The notes below the pieces were generated by a model. The model searched no databases, had not been told where the DNA came from, and was given only the letters and a program-made list of their open reading frames with translations. Both the position numbers and the translations under genes were made by a program. From Bedellia somnulentella (taxonomy: Eukaryota > Arthropoda > Insecta > Lepidoptera > Bedelliidae), in contig OY755178.1 of assembly GCA_963576735.1 (NCBI GenBank), forward strand, positions 14,136,001-14,200,000: 64,000 nucleotides of DNA. The letters run 5' to 3'. Shown here piece after piece: positions 42,528 through 54,399 of the stretch (positions are counted from its first letter, which is position 1; each line of letters begins with the position of its first letter).

Positions 42528-45218
42528 GTGGTGTACATACCAATCCCTCCTTAAGCAGGCTTATATCAGGCTCCATAATAATCTCGCATGACAAATGTTC
42601 TGGCTAACTCTTTTGAATTACACAAAGAGGAATGTCAAACATGTCGTACTTTATAAGAAGGTTGAATGAAATAATTTCAATTAAGTAAAATTCTAAAAAA
42701 CATATTAAAGTTACTACTCGTATAATTACAGCACAGACTGTTGAAATAATGTTTTCAGCTCAAGATAAAATACCTGAGCTAGAATCCGTTTCTATTACAT
42801 TAATTTTGTTTATGGACGCATGTTTTTAAGCTTGCTTATGTGTACAGTTGGTTTATTCGGTATTAAAATTCAAGTATTATTTTACATAGATTTCTGTAAA
42901 GTTGATTTTGTGAAATCTTGTTTTAATATTTAATTATTAATTAATTACTTCTCTTGGCTTTTCTTATACCTCCCAAACTATTTAGTTTCAGAAACACTTT
43001 TTAATATATAGATATAGAGCAGATGATTTAAATGATTGTTAGTGCATAAAAAGTGAATTTAACCCTTAAGAACTCGGTTGATAAAATAAAAACGGCACAC
43101 TCGAACGTACGCGTTTTAATGATATTGCAATTTGTTTTATAAAACTACTCACCTCTTTTTAGTGAATCATTTAAAAAAGCAATAACTTTAAATGTCACTG
43201 TTTATAGACGATCCTTATTTAAACACTATCATAAAGACTATATGAGCTCTTTGTGGTTACTGACAAAAATAAATTACTAGGTAAAAAGTTGGCGGTTTCT
43301 CGTTACCTTTAATATTTTTTTAACAAAACCATAAAGAACGCGCAAAAGATCTCTTAAAGAGCATATAAAAAATCAATTTACATCGGCTCAGAAACTAGTA
43401 CTCCCCGACCAAGATAAATCGGGCATCGAATTCAATCCCTTTTGCTTCATAGTCGTTACAATTAATGGTTCTTAAATACATGTATCGTTTCATTGCTCAC
43501 GGCAAGATGCACAAAAACGTCCTCAGAACAACTTGAATAATACGATATTGCAGTAATCGACGGTATAAAACTTTTTTGTTTTACACACTTTGAAGAAATA
43601 AATAGTTGAACGCGAAACTTATAGTGCGGACGCCGCCGTTTTATTGTAAGGAAGGTTTTCAAATCAATTGAATGAAGAGTAATCAATTCAGTGTAATCAT
43701 GGAAAAAGCACGCCAATTAACATGCTTAGCGAAGTTTATAGCACTTGTTATAGCTGCTGTGGTGAAATCTACAAAAGAATTAAAATATGCTTTGTTTGCG
43801 AGCGGATTGCTTTGAAATTACTTCTGCAGTTTTTTCATAAACAGTTTGGTTTAGATATGTACTCATAGCTACAATACTAAATCGTAGTATCTACAATTTT
43901 TATTAAATAGTAATCCTTCTTAATAGTTATATCAAAAGTTGTAGCACTTATCTTCTCGTTAACGAGTTGTACAATTATCTTCGTTAGAAAAAAATGTAGG
44001 AAGAAATATTTGTAAGGTTACTGAAATCGTAATAAGGTGTAACAATTTCGATACCAATTGATCAGTTAACTGTAAAGTGCGTGGGATCTTTACTGAGGTT
44101 GTATTCTGTAAACATAAAATAAACAAAAAATCAATATAGTAGAGCCTTTAATAAGATAGTACATTTTACATGCGTGCAAAGCTAATATCCATTCTCCGAA
44201 AGAATTTGAGATCTATGGATTTTAACTGTTTTACGTTAAATGCTATCAAGGGAAAGAGATTTTCTTCCTTGTAACGTCGAATGAAGTAAAATTGATAGTA
44301 CTAAAAACAAAACTAATATATATCATGCTCGAACATTTGCGTACTAAAATATTTTCAAACAATTGTGATTTAAAACGATACTTTTTGTAGTAGTTATGTC
44401 ATATTATTACTCTTTTCTGAAGAAGTTAAAATCGACTCCAAATTATCTATGTACATATATGAAACACAGAAATCTTGTATAGATTTATGCTCATTCTCAA
44501 AGAGCAGCAATACTACTGGCAAATGATAGAATTGCCTCCTAGGCAATGGAATCGTGTGATCTAATTTGAGCAACATTCTTACCTTTCCGATCGGAATTAC
44601 TTTATTAACTACAAGCCACTCTCGCCACTCAGACAGACAAGATTTATATATTTAATTAAATATTTTTAAATAGGAATATCTCACTTTTACATTAATAGCT
44701 CAAGTTCCGGTAAAAAGTAACGGAGTTAATTCTCTTTGGTCAAGAATTTGTTTTAATAAAACCCAAGTTTTTAAGTAGATTTTAGCAACCTTTTTTCTAG
44801 ATCTTTGAAAAAACAAAGCAAATACAAATATTATAGCATAACGGTTAAGGAAGTAGGCTGCCTGCTTTGCACTTTTTTTATGGCTGAACTAACATGTTTA
44901 GGGCCAAATATGCACCAGCTCACAGACCCCCTAAAGTCTCCAGTAAGAGCATTATGTATTGGTTAAAATTTATAACGCTATAGTACGGTATTACTGCATT
45001 AGATTTATTGGATAGTTTTTTCCATAAATTTTGATGTAATGCTACGTAGAAGAAAGCATGGCTATCTTAATAAATACCAATTATATTTAAACTTACATAA
45101 TTAAAAAAGTACTACAAGGAAATCATTGGCCTTTACATCATTTCCGACTAAGTAATTTATTTTTGGTACTACAAGTACAAGTTGGCTATCAAACGAAAAC
45201 AATACACTACTTTCTTTT
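42528..45218. other. Intergenic block, 2.7 kb, no recognised repeat or gene
   Basis: AT-rich and free of the A, B and RTE families that crowd the neighbouring DNA. The open frames on the minus strand near 43.5 kb and 44.5 kb show no family features. Confidence 0.4.
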
Positions 45219-45342
45219 ACATACATACATACAAATACTCACGCTATTAGCTCCAATTGGGGTAGGCAGGACTATCGATCGCCACATTGTACAATATTGA
45301 CAAATCTCTCTAGCTTCGTTTACATCCATCAATTTCTTTTCT
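45219..45342 (-). mobile_element. RTE LINE 3' fragment
   Basis: In reverse: ACAT-repeat tail, ACTCACGCTATTAGCTCCAA, TTGGGGTAGGCAGG, GATCGCCACATTGTAC and TAGCTTCGTTTACATCCATC. Confidence 0.85.
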
Positions 45343-45944
45343 AACAAAAAAACTCAACATTTAGGTTTTCTATTAGAACAGAATTTGAAAGTCAGTAGTA
45401 CATAAACCCGCTAACAATGGTATTATACTGCAAGTAAAACAATACAAGGCTACCGGTCGCTGGCGCGTCCGACCGAGTAAATCTACAGGCCACAGCCACA
45501 GACACCCTAACTAAATCACCTTGCTTTATCGCGCCTCGCTGCATTACTGCACTACTGACATAAAACAGATTAATCGCTGCTTTTATACGTTTTAAAGTCG
45601 GATAAACGCTTTATAATGATGCGCTGGTGGTTTTAAAACGTGAACTATCATACAGTGCTGTTTTATTGGTTTTTGATTGAATGGGGCTGCGTCTAAAGCG
45701 TTATTTTTATTTGTTCAATGTATTTATTAAAATCCTTCCCCATCGCGTCTTTTTAGCGGATCATTAAAGAAATAACTAAAGCTACAAATAGCTTTTTGAT
45801 TGGTTTTTTAAAAGAGAAGAAAATATTTCAAAATCACCCTATGATCACAATGTTAAAAGTATCTATGAATACCAAAAAAGAGGGAGCCAAAATTCTGAAT
45901 TGAAATTTCCGAATGTTGGCTTAAAATAACACTAACTCGGAATT
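45343..45944. other. Intergenic, no recognised feature
   Basis: A locally GC-richer patch (TACCGGTCGCTGGCGCGTCC near 45453) stands out by composition only. Confidence 0.3.
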
Positions 45945-46178
45945 GGTTGTCTCTGGGGTGTCGTTAGAGGCGAGAGAGGTGTTGAGGCTTTGTAGGTGCT
46001 TTTTGAGTGATATTGCTGGAGAAGCATCAAAAACCATCCCTTTATATTACAATCTTTTTAACACTAAACTTGCAAAATGAGTTGAGGGATTCCCATTGGG
46101 AATTTCCCAATCCTGATACTCTTTGCTTATCCGTTTTTTGGGATTTACTGCCGTGGGTACTTTTTATGTATGTATTTT
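45945..46178 (+). mobile_element. Family A SINE-like repeat, old diverged copy
   Basis: GGGGTGTCGTTAGAGGCGAG, TTGCTGGAGAAGCATCAAAA, TTTTTTGGGATTTACTGCCG and a TATGTATG end keep the family order with many changes. Confidence 0.6.
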
Positions 46179-46784
46179 TACAGTTCTGGGTAGAAAACCA
46201 ATGACATTGTGCATCTGCCTATCATTGATGGGTCTTTTTTGTATAAAGAATGTTTACCTAAAGTGAGTAAGGTAATGTTCGTACAATTGAGGTTTGAGAG
46301 CTTAAAGTAACCTTATATAAGCATTTGAAAATAACTAGATTATATGTGGCAGCTACAACACAAGCTGGAATCAAAAGCTTTTAAAACATATTTTCATCCA
46401 TTAGTGACAAAAATTATTAATAAAAGTTTACATTTAAAAAGCTGCTTATTTCTTAGTAAAAGCTTGAAAAGTGACAAATTAACAATTATTTAAATACTTT
46501 GTTGTAATTAAAGTAATATTCTAGAATAACTTGTTGCAAGCTCCAACGCGTCAACTTTCAGTGTCAAAGGTGAATAATTTTCATTAATTCAACTTGTTTG
46601 ACAACTCCTTAGTGGTAAAACATTATTATACTATACAATAATAAATAAGCTTCATTATATAGGAGAGAAAATGTAAACGTTTCCTTAAGGTCATAATTTT
46701 TAGAGCTATGCGGAGATTACTTAATTATGCCTGAGGTCAACTTCACGTAGGCTCTACTTACATTTGTTTCATTAAAAACTTAAA
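46179..46784. other. Intergenic, no recognised feature
   Basis: Nothing supportable was seen on either strand. Confidence 0.4.
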
Positions 46785-46792
46785 GTATTTCT

Positions 46793-47209
46793 GATGAGAT
46801 CCCTCAGAAAAGTTTGTAATGTAAGGTTATGTGATCGTGTGAGGAATGATGTGATTCGTGAAAGGTGTGGTGTAAAAGATGATATTGTAAGAAAGATAGA
46901 AAAAGGAATGTTGAGATGGTTTGGGCACATAGAGAGGATGGATGACAGTAAATTGGTGAAAGAGATATATAGAGCCAATGTGGAAGGTAATGTTAGTAGA
47001 GGACGACCTCGGAGGACACATTTGGATTAAATAGAAAATGTGCTCAAAAAGGCAGGTGTCCGCAGTATGAAGAATAAAAGAGCATGTATGGAAAGATTGA
47101 TGGATGTAGACGAAGCCAGAGAGGTTTGCCAGGATCGTACAAAGTGGCGATCGATAGTCTCTGCCTACCCCAATGGGAACTAACGGCGTAAGAATATGTA
47201 TGTATGTAT
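46793..47209 (+). mobile_element. RTE LINE, 5'-truncated, with GTATTTCT target duplication
   Basis: GTATTTCT flanks it at 46785-46792 and 47210-47217. It ends AACTAACGGCGTAAGAATAT and an ATGT tail. It is the same family as the copy at 32459-33918. Confidence 0.9.
46794..47183 (+). pseudogene. RTE C-terminal domain with one premature stop
   Basis: It reads MRSLRKVCNVRLCDRVRNDV, WFGHIERMDDSKLVKEIYRA and SRGRPRRTHLD, then TAA where the sister copy has CAA (RTHLDQIENVL). It then stays in frame through RACMERLMDVDEAREVC and DRTKWRSIVSAYPNGN to the normal stop. The single substitution shows light decay. Confidence 0.9.
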
Positions 47210-47221
47210 GTATTTCTTATA

Positions 47222-47432
47222 ACCATGATAGCTCAGTGGGCAACCGTGATAGATCAGTGGGTAGAACACCGCCTATCGTGCAGATGAGAGTTCAAATCCC
47301 GGGTCGACCCGACCCGAAAACCAATTTGTCTTTTCTAAAGTACTTAATTTATCGTGGTTGTTAACGGTGAGGGAAAACAACGTGAGGAAACACACATGGC
47401 TGGGTTGTACTTAGTCATGTGAAACTTACCGT
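47222..47432 (+). mobile_element. Family B SINE, 3'-truncated, with a duplicated tRNA-like head
   Basis: CCATGATAGCTCAGTGGGCA is followed at once by CCGTGATAGATCAGTGGG, giving two A-box regions. The rest continues normally (B box GTTCAAATCCCGGGTCG, GAGGGAAAACAACGTGAGGA) to TTAGTCATGTGA, where family identity stops. It starts 12 bp behind the RTE tail. Confidence 0.85.
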
Positions 47433-47605
47433 TTTAAACATTTGTTTTGCTCGTATAACAAAATATTTGAATATCTCTCGGTTGTAGTGATTAACAGCAA
47501 TCATCTTCGTTACAATTGATATGTGCGAATGCAAGATTACTAGAGAAGTTGCAGTAATATAACCACATGCTTTTAACATTATATACAATTAACATTAACG
47601 TACGT

Positions 47606-47758
47606 ATGTCGTAGGATGGTTTGATGTTTAGGTTTTTTGCAAAAAACCTAAGGATTTTGCAAAAATACGGATAATTAGACAACGGTTATAATATTTTTTA
47701 ATCTTACTAGGGTTTATGCCAAAAAAAAACTAGTCATCATCAAATCATCCTACGACAT
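47606..47758. repeat. Fold-back element with 21-bp arms
   Basis: ATGTCGTAGGATGGTTTGAT(G) at the left and CATCAAATCATCCTACGACA(T) at the right pair with one mismatch. An inner hairpin (TAGGTTTTTTGCAAAAAACC TA) sits near the left arm. No coding sequence. Confidence 0.8.
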
Positions 47759-47847
47759 GTACATTTATAAGCATGTAATATCTTTGAACTGTTAGCATGT
47801 CACATTCATTTATATATATTTGTTGTTTGTGACCAATGTTCTTATAA

Positions 47848-48092
47848 GCTGTGTAGTGTCGGCTTAGAATAGCACTACCCCATTTCTTCCGGTGGGTGTA
47901 CGTAAGAGGCGACTAACGGACTTGGGGCTTTTTAAGGGATTTTTGGGCGATGCGGTTGGACACCCATCACCAACAACCTTTATTCTACCATCTTTTCCCC
48001 ACTCAACTTCCAAAAGTGGCTGTGGAATTTCTAATTTCTCAGCTCTGGCTACCCCTTTTAGGGATTTATAGCCGTGAGTATATGTATGTATT
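47848..48092 (+). mobile_element. Family A SINE-like repeat, full length
   Basis: From GCTGTGTAGTGTCGGCTTAG through GGTGGGTGTACGTAAGAGGC, GGGCGATGCGGTTGGACACC and CCACTCAACTTCCAAAAGTG to CTACCCCTTTTAGGGATTTA and GCCGTGAGTATATGTATG. Confidence 0.95.
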
Positions 48093-48269
48093 TATGTGTT
48101 TTTATAAAAAATGGTCTTAAAGAAGATAATTTTAAAATTGCATTATGGAGGATTTGTACAACCAAATGAACGCTAACGAATGGTGTACCCCGCCTTTCTG
48201 CATCATAAGCACATGTTTTAACCACTTGGCTATCTTGATTATAATATTTAGACAATCAACATTTAGTAA

Positions 48270-48470
48270 TCTACATATATAAAAGAAAGTGGTGTTAGTT
48301 ACACTATTTATAACTCAAGAAAGGATAAACTGGTCTGGCTGAAAATTGTTGGAGAGGTAGCTTAGAACCAGGAAAAGAATATAGGATATACCTATATCAT
48401 CACCCTAAATATCGTAGGGGTAAGCTGTAAAAAATAAACACCATCTGTGCGAAGCCGGGCGTACCTCTAG
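48270..48470 (+). mobile_element. Short non-autonomous Helitron
   Basis: 5' TCTACATATATAAAAG; 3' CTGTGCGAAGCCGGGCGTAC and CTAG. The interior has CTATATCATCACCCTAAATA as in the copy at 22582-22782. Confidence 0.7.
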
Positions 48471-48483
48471 TAGTAATATAAAA

Positions 48484-48612
48484 GAGAATGTTTGAATAGA
48501 TTAATGGATGTGAACGAAGCCCTAGAGGTGTGCCAGGGTCATACAAAGTGCCATTCGATAGTCTCTGCCTGACCCAATAAGAACTATTAGGATGAGTATT
48601 TGTATGTATATA
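48484..48612 (+). mobile_element. RTE LINE 3' fragment, decayed
   Basis: TTAATGGATGTGAACGAAGC, GTGTGCCAGGGTCATACAAA and TCTCTGCCTGACCCAATAAG, then GGATGAGTATTTGTATGTA, correspond to the RTE C-terminus and tail. Confidence 0.8.
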
Positions 48613-48909
48613 AAAAGATCAATTCTGAGGTACTGTACATCCCGTAATTAGATCTGGCAACATGCATATCTTACACGCAAACGGATTAATGAGAAATTAT
48701 GACAAATACGTGGTGATGATATACTAGCATTACTAACAAACTTTCTGTTTCTCATCTCGATTTTGTTAAGATTTGCTGCATTACGTACTGTATCTGTTAT
48801 GCTGTGTGACGAAAAATTATTATTGTTGTAAATTGTCGTTGTTTCTTTTGCTATTTGCTTTATATGCCATATTGTACTTAACTCAATACGAAAACATATA
48901 CTTATTATT

Positions 48910-48973
48910 AGTGAGGCTGATCATTTTTTAGGGTATAAACGGTTTTATATCCTAAAAAATCATCAGCCTCACT
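48910..48973. repeat. Near-perfect 30-bp-stem hairpin
   Basis: AGTGAGGCTGATCATTTTTT pairs with AAAAAATCATCAGCCTCACT. Pairing continues inwards to a 4-nt loop, with a single C-C mismatch and one G-T pair. The size is that of a small miRNA-like hairpin or minimal fold-back. Confidence 0.85.
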
Positions 48974-49577
48974 AAAAAGATTATCAAGTGGGAAAAAATG
49001 ATTAAATATAAAGCCTAAAAATCCCAAGCCATATTTAACGACCCTCTTTAGAAGAAACTGGTTATATCTATTCTATTTAGACACTAACCACCCCAATTGG
49101 GTTACCTATGCCTACAAGTCGCACTGATACCTATTCCTACAAAATTCACTGAATGATTTAAACATAAATATACCCGGATCTCCCCAAAGGCTAGGAAAAG
49201 AATATTAAATTTCTACAGTATTAGCATGGTCTTCTGCACAGTAGGTATGTGACATTCAGTTTCATTATTTTGGTATTTCCTCAACAATTAATTTTAGCCT
49301 TTTGAAAAGTAAAAATGCTACTGACTATAATTCACATACAATAAAATCCGTTACAATTTAAAATCCATTGAATACAATACAGTATAAATCCATTTACGCT
49401 AACCCGAAACATAAAATAGAATGCTAAGCAATAAATTGTCCGTAAAGCAATATAAAAATAAAGGCATATAGACCGCAGTAAGAAAGCATGACGCCGCAAA
49501 TTAATATTACTCTGTAAAGTTTGAAACTGGGACTTTTGTTACAAGATTTACAATCTTGTGAGCTCGGACAGAAATAT
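48974..49577. other. Intergenic, no recognised feature
   Basis: Nothing supportable was found. Confidence 0.4.
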
Positions 49578-49589
49578 TACGAGATAGTA

Positions 49590-49840
49590 CATACATACAT
49601 ACATACATATACTCACGGCTATAATTCCCTAGAAGGGGAAGCCAGAGCTAAGGAATTATAAATTCCTCAGCCACTTTTGGAAGTTGAGGGGGAAAAGATC
49701 GTCTAATAAAGGTTTTTGGTGATGGGTCTCCAACCGCATCGTACAAAAATCCAATAAAAAGCCCCAATACCCTTAGTCGCCTCTTACGACACCCGTGGGT
49801 AGAAAGGGGTAGCGACATTCTAAGCCGGCACTACACGGCA
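49590..49840 (-). mobile_element. Family A SINE-like repeat, full length, 12-bp target duplication
   Basis: TACGAGATAGTA lies at 49578-49589 and 49841-49852, which fixes both ends. Element 5' end TGCCGTGTAGTGCCGGCTTA; 3' end GCCGTGAGTATATGTATG plus ATGT repeats. The total is 251 bp. Confidence 0.96.
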
Positions 49841-49852
49841 TACGAGATAGTA

Positions 49853-50042
49853 TGAAATATTAATTTAAAGCTTAGCTTTGCTACTATATCATTATATATT
49901 TTTATGTTATTTTGATAAAGAAGAATAAAACTAATAAAATAAGAAACAACTAAAGTAATATGCTTGCGGAGAATACAAAATAAGGTTATCTGATTGCAAG
50001 AACAACCCCCATAATATACCTCAAATAATGATACCTATTTTT
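49853..50042. other. Short intergenic gap
   Basis: No feature was seen. Confidence 0.4.
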
Positions 50043-50297
50043 GCCGTGTAGTGTCGGCTTAGAATAACACTACCCCATTTCTACCCGTGGTTGATCGTAA
50101 GAGGCGACTAAGGGTATAGGGGCTTCTTAAGTGATTTTTGGGCGATGTGGTATGAGACCCGTCACCAAAAACATTTATATTATTACCATCTTTTCCCCAT
50201 CAACTTCCAAAAGTGGCTGAGAAATTTCTTACTCGAAAGCTCTGGCTACCCCGGTAAGGGATTTATAGCCGTGAATATATATGTATGTATGTATGTA
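50043..50297 (+). mobile_element. Family A SINE-like repeat, full length
   Basis: GCCGTGTAGTGTCGGCTTAG, AAGAGGCGACTAAGGGTATA, GGGCGATGTGGTATGAGACC and CTACCCCGGTAAGGGATTTA, then GCCGTGAATATATATGTATG. Confidence 0.93.
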
Positions 50298-50514
50298 ATT
50301 ATACCTGTCTTAGCATCTTTTTGAACCCAACCATGTATATATATATTTGACACTTCGTCAAACAAAATAATTAACAACTTACTTTAAATTAAACTTCGAA
50401 AAACTATGTTTTCATAAGTCACATTTTAAATGTAAATTATCCAGTTATTTTTCTGAGTGCGTCTTTGATCTTATGACTATTTCTTCTTACTACTACTTGA
50501 TATTCCTATCCAAG

Positions 50515-50632
50515 ATACGCACTGCCCAATCAAAACGTGGCTACGCTGAACACCAGGTGACGATGTCACGTGATCTTCAAAAGTATTAATTACTTTGTCA
50601 ACCCCTTCGGGGTTATATGGCGTGAATGCTTG
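50515..50632 (+). mobile_element. Family B SINE 3' fragment
   Basis: CACTGCCCAATCAAAACGTG, GAACACCAGGTGACGATGTC, CTTTGTCAACCCCTTCGGGG and GGCGTGAATGCTTGAG. Confidence 0.8.
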
Positions 50633-51081
50633 AGTCTAGAGTCTTCCTATCCTTTAGATACTATCACTATATTTCACTGAGAAGAGAAAATAGTTCATAC
50701 CATATTTACCTTTATTAGTGCTTAAAATTAACAACTGCAATAGATTCAAAAGATCAAACGAAACTCATGTCATGATTAATTTAAATGAGCACGCTTGTTG
50801 GTTACTGTAATGCTGGGTTTAATTATTATCAGATGAAATTAAGATAAATACTATAATTAATACTTACTAACAATTATGATTATCTAGGTCTCTCGTTTTC
50901 TTAATAACCGTATGGTTATTATTTGTTTTCTATCTGTTTTCTAGTTCCATTAGTCGATATCCTATTCTGATGAATATTACGTGCTTATAGAAATACAATT
51001 TATGTCCCAGAGTAATAATTGACCCAGCCTTTCTCATTAGAAGTTCTGTGTTCTTTATTCATTGGAAGTTCTTGTGTTGTT
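50633..51081. other. Intergenic, no recognised feature
   Basis: AT-rich; nothing supportable. Confidence 0.4.
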
Positions 51082-51302
51082 GTTAGGGTTCCGTAGCCAA
51101 ATGGCAAAAACGGGACCCTTATAGATTCGTCATGTCTGTCTGTCTGTCCGTCCGTCCGTCCGTCCGTATGTCACAGCCAGTTTATTCCGAAACTATAAGA
51201 ACTACATTATTAAAAATTGGTGCGTAGATGTATTCTGTAAACCGCATCAAGATTTTAAAATAAAATCGAAAAAAAAAAATTTTTAGGGTTCCCCATACAT
51301 TT
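51082..51302 (+). repeat. Lepidoptera-typical TTAGGGTTCCGTAGCC repeat
   Basis: TTAGGGTTCCGTAGCCAAAT, ATAGATTCGTCATGTCTGTC, a (GTCT/GTCC)n run, TTTATTCCGAAACTATAAGA, GTAGATGTATTCTGTAAACC and TTAGGGTTCCCCATACAT. I know this as an abundant lepidopteran repeat of unclear class. Confidence 0.75.
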
Positions 51303-53343
51303 TTATTTTTTATTTTTTAAACTAAGAAACATGGAATAATACAAAATTAAACATGAAATATTTTAAGCGAAACAAAGTCCTTATTGTCATTTACGTAGCT
51401 ATACTATAATTTAGGTATGGTGAAATGTATAACTATACATTTGTAAACTCTGTTCGTTCGGTGTCATAAAAAGTGAAACACCATATTTTAAATATGCTGC
51501 TGTCGAATTTATTCTTTATGAATCTACCGCGCAACGCTGGGGTTGGTCTCAACTTCATAAAATCATCCGTCCATATTAAGACTAAACAAGCTTGTACTGA
51601 CCCAATAAGGCACAGAATTATCTGCAATCAATAACACATTTTCTTTCCCATCAGATTGATGACCTAATTACTCCAGACAGCTCGTTTCAACGAATGCATT
51701 TCTGAATGAACATTTTTCTGCGAAAACATGATATGATACGACTCGGCTGCGGCAGTCATTCAATGGACACTGTAATTATATAGAAACGGCTAGGCTTCGG
51801 TAGATGACATTCTAGATTGATCATAAGTTAACATTACCCTCTCGAGACGCTGGGATTCGGTTGCATCAGAGTTAATAGGCGAGGATGGCAAAACAGTAGT
51901 TTTATTTATATTTATTATTTATTTATTAATAATACTAATAAAAATATTACAGCTAGTGAAAACAGCTTTTAACAAATGAATAAAAATATGTAAGTATTTA
52001 CAGGGATATAGCATAAGTAAAAGTTTGTCTGATTAAAATGCTTAATGACTATATAGGTAAAACGCCAATAAAATATTGTATCATGATTAGAAAACTGCAA
52101 TTTTAATCGACTACAATTTTAATGTAATAAGCTAGCTGCCTAGAAATATTTATTTCTAATGTTAGCATCCTAACCTGATCTCACATACACACGTACTTAT
52201 TTTTTATTAATATCTCATTCCAAAAACAAACCTTAAACCGTTAATAGCGAATTTATGGATCGTTTGTGGTATATCGGACCTTACTCTTGCCTAATACGGG
52301 ACCAACTAGATTGATTTTATTGGTAAAAAATACTCATATTAATCCAACACTGGTTACTTCCATCTAAGATTAAAATTGAAGGCTTACATAATTGGCAAAT
52401 TGAATTAATAAGTGGTTGCAAAACGATAAAAGTTAAGCATTCATTTTAAAACCATAGCTAAGATAGGCTTAACGCATGCATATGATGTGGTTGCTAATTA
52501 TTAAATTAGAAGAAACGATTAACGGGTAGAGTTTAACCACTGAGAAAATATTATGTTGTATGGAAAGTACTCAAACCAGTTCTATCTACACTTTTGTCAG
52601 TAATGCACATGATGTAAATGATTAAGATAAAGAATAGTCCATAATTTTCTTAATTTTGCGTCAGTAATGAAAATATTATTACAACGATCCAAGAATCACG
52701 GGGCATTCACAATATATTTATGTATTTGCAATTAGAAACAAGATATTTTCATTCAATGTCCGTCTGTGGTAGAAATATCCTAAGACAGTGACCATTTCTT
52801 TAGTTAGGACATATTGTGTGTGTTGTAGTTTTAATTATTATTATAGATAAATAAATTGTAGGTATATATTTTTTTATTTATGGCATGTTCAGGTTATAAG
52901 TACATTAAAAGTGTGTTCTTATTTTACGTTTATTTTTTCTTTGTATACCCTTTTTGAAGATAATATAAGCATATATAAAAAAGAGCATTAGACCAGAAAT
53001 TACAAGAAAAGGGCAACCTATTACAACCTAGAACAGCTTAGGAAAACCCTGTCAAATGACTAAGGACAACTCAGCTATATGAGTTTTCTTACACTCTACA
53101 TATTTTCATTAAATAACCCACGATTTTAGCCACGATTATATGCGCTAACACCTTTATGTTATAGAAACAGCGTTTTGTCCCCTGAGCTACCAAGATGGTT
53201 TTAAAAACCAATAGCCTTTTACCGCAAATAATAGTTAAATTAAATCCATGCAAGTTTTAAAATCATAGGAACTTTATTCCGTAGTATTTTACCCTACGTA
53301 TCTAAGTTATCCAATTGTGAGAGTGTTTAGTAATAATTTAAAA
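51303..53343. other. Intergenic block, 2 kb, no recognised repeat or gene
   Basis: AT-rich, no supportable ORF. The 64-residue minus-strand frame at 51.4-51.6 kb has no recognisable domain. Confidence 0.35.
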
Positions 53344-53362
53344 GTATTAATAAATATATATT

Positions 53363-53603
53363 GCTGTGTAGTGTCGGCTTAGAATAGCTCTACCCCATTT
53401 CTTCCGGTGGGTGTACGTAAGAGGCGAATAACGGTATTGGGGCTTTTTAAGGGATTTTTGGGCGATGCGGTTGGAGACCCATCACCATCAACCTTTATTT
53501 TACCATCTTTTCCCCACGCATCTTCCAAAAGTGGCTGAGGAATTCCTTAGCTCTGGCTACCCCTTCTAGGGATTTATGGCCGTGAGTATATGTATGTATG
53601 TAT
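53363..53603 (+). mobile_element. Family A SINE-like repeat, full length, 16-bp target duplication
   Basis: GTATTAATAAATATAT lies at 53344-53359 and 53604-53619. 5' end GCTGTGTAGTGTCGGCTTAG; 3' end GATTTATGGCCGTGAGTATA with ATGT repeats. Confidence 0.95.
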
Positions 53604-53772
53604 GTATTAATAAATATATTGTAATTACCTCACTATTATCCAAACGGAACGTCCTCAAATCGGATAGGAATCTGAAAGAAATAAAACACTAATGAGATAT
53701 GTACGCAAATTTTCAAGGAAGCAAAAAAAACGTTTATTCTTGCCTAAGAGTTACAGAGAAAGTTTAAGTTAT

Positions 53773-54015
53773 AACATACATACATATCCTCACGGCCATG
53801 AATCCCAACAGGAGGTAGCCACAGCTTTAGAGCTAGAAACTCCTCAGCCACATTTGGAAGTTGATCGGGGAAAAGATGGTAGAAATAACGTATCTTTGGT
53901 GATGGGCCTCCAACCGCATCGCCCAAAAACCACTTCAAAGGCCCTATACTCTTAGTCGCCTAAGAGACTAAGAGAATAGGGTAGAAAGGGGTAGTGACAT
54001 TCTAAGCCCGCACTA
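53773..54015 (-). mobile_element. Family A SINE-like repeat, full length
   Basis: In reverse: CATACATACATATCCTCACG, GCCATGAATCCCAACAGG, CTCCAACCGCATCGCCCAAA and CATTCTAAGCCCGCAC. Confidence 0.9.
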
Positions 54016-54389
54016 AACTATGCTTATAAAATAATAAATATTGAGAATAATATAATATTGTTACATATATCAATACAATAATCAATAACACCATGAATAA
54101 TAAGCATTTAAAAAAAAAGTAGAATAAAAGTAATTATAAACTTAAAATCATGGAACTTTGTATTACAACCATAACCATAAGGATTAAATCTTATCAAATA
54201 AAAAAAATCACTTGAACTTATTGCTAAAAAGTGTTCGACTACGAGTCAGCTTTTATTGGTATTTAGCATTCTATAATAAAACAAGACATCGATACCATTC
54301 AAAATAAGAACAAAGTAAGCTTTATGCTTTTAACAAGGGTTAGTAATATGATCTGTCTGAACTTAAACGCGATTAACATTGTGGATTAT
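54016..54389. other. Intergenic, no recognised feature
   Basis: AT-rich spacer between a family A and a family B insertion. Confidence 0.4.
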
Positions 54390-54399
54390 TGATATATTT

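Noticed and set aside
43462..43716. 84-codon minus-strand frame
   Set aside because: No domain, no codon bias, no splice context; an expected chance ORF in AT-rich DNA of this length.
53692..53955. 87-codon plus-strand frame
   Set aside because: It lies across an inverted family A copy; the translation is repeat-derived.
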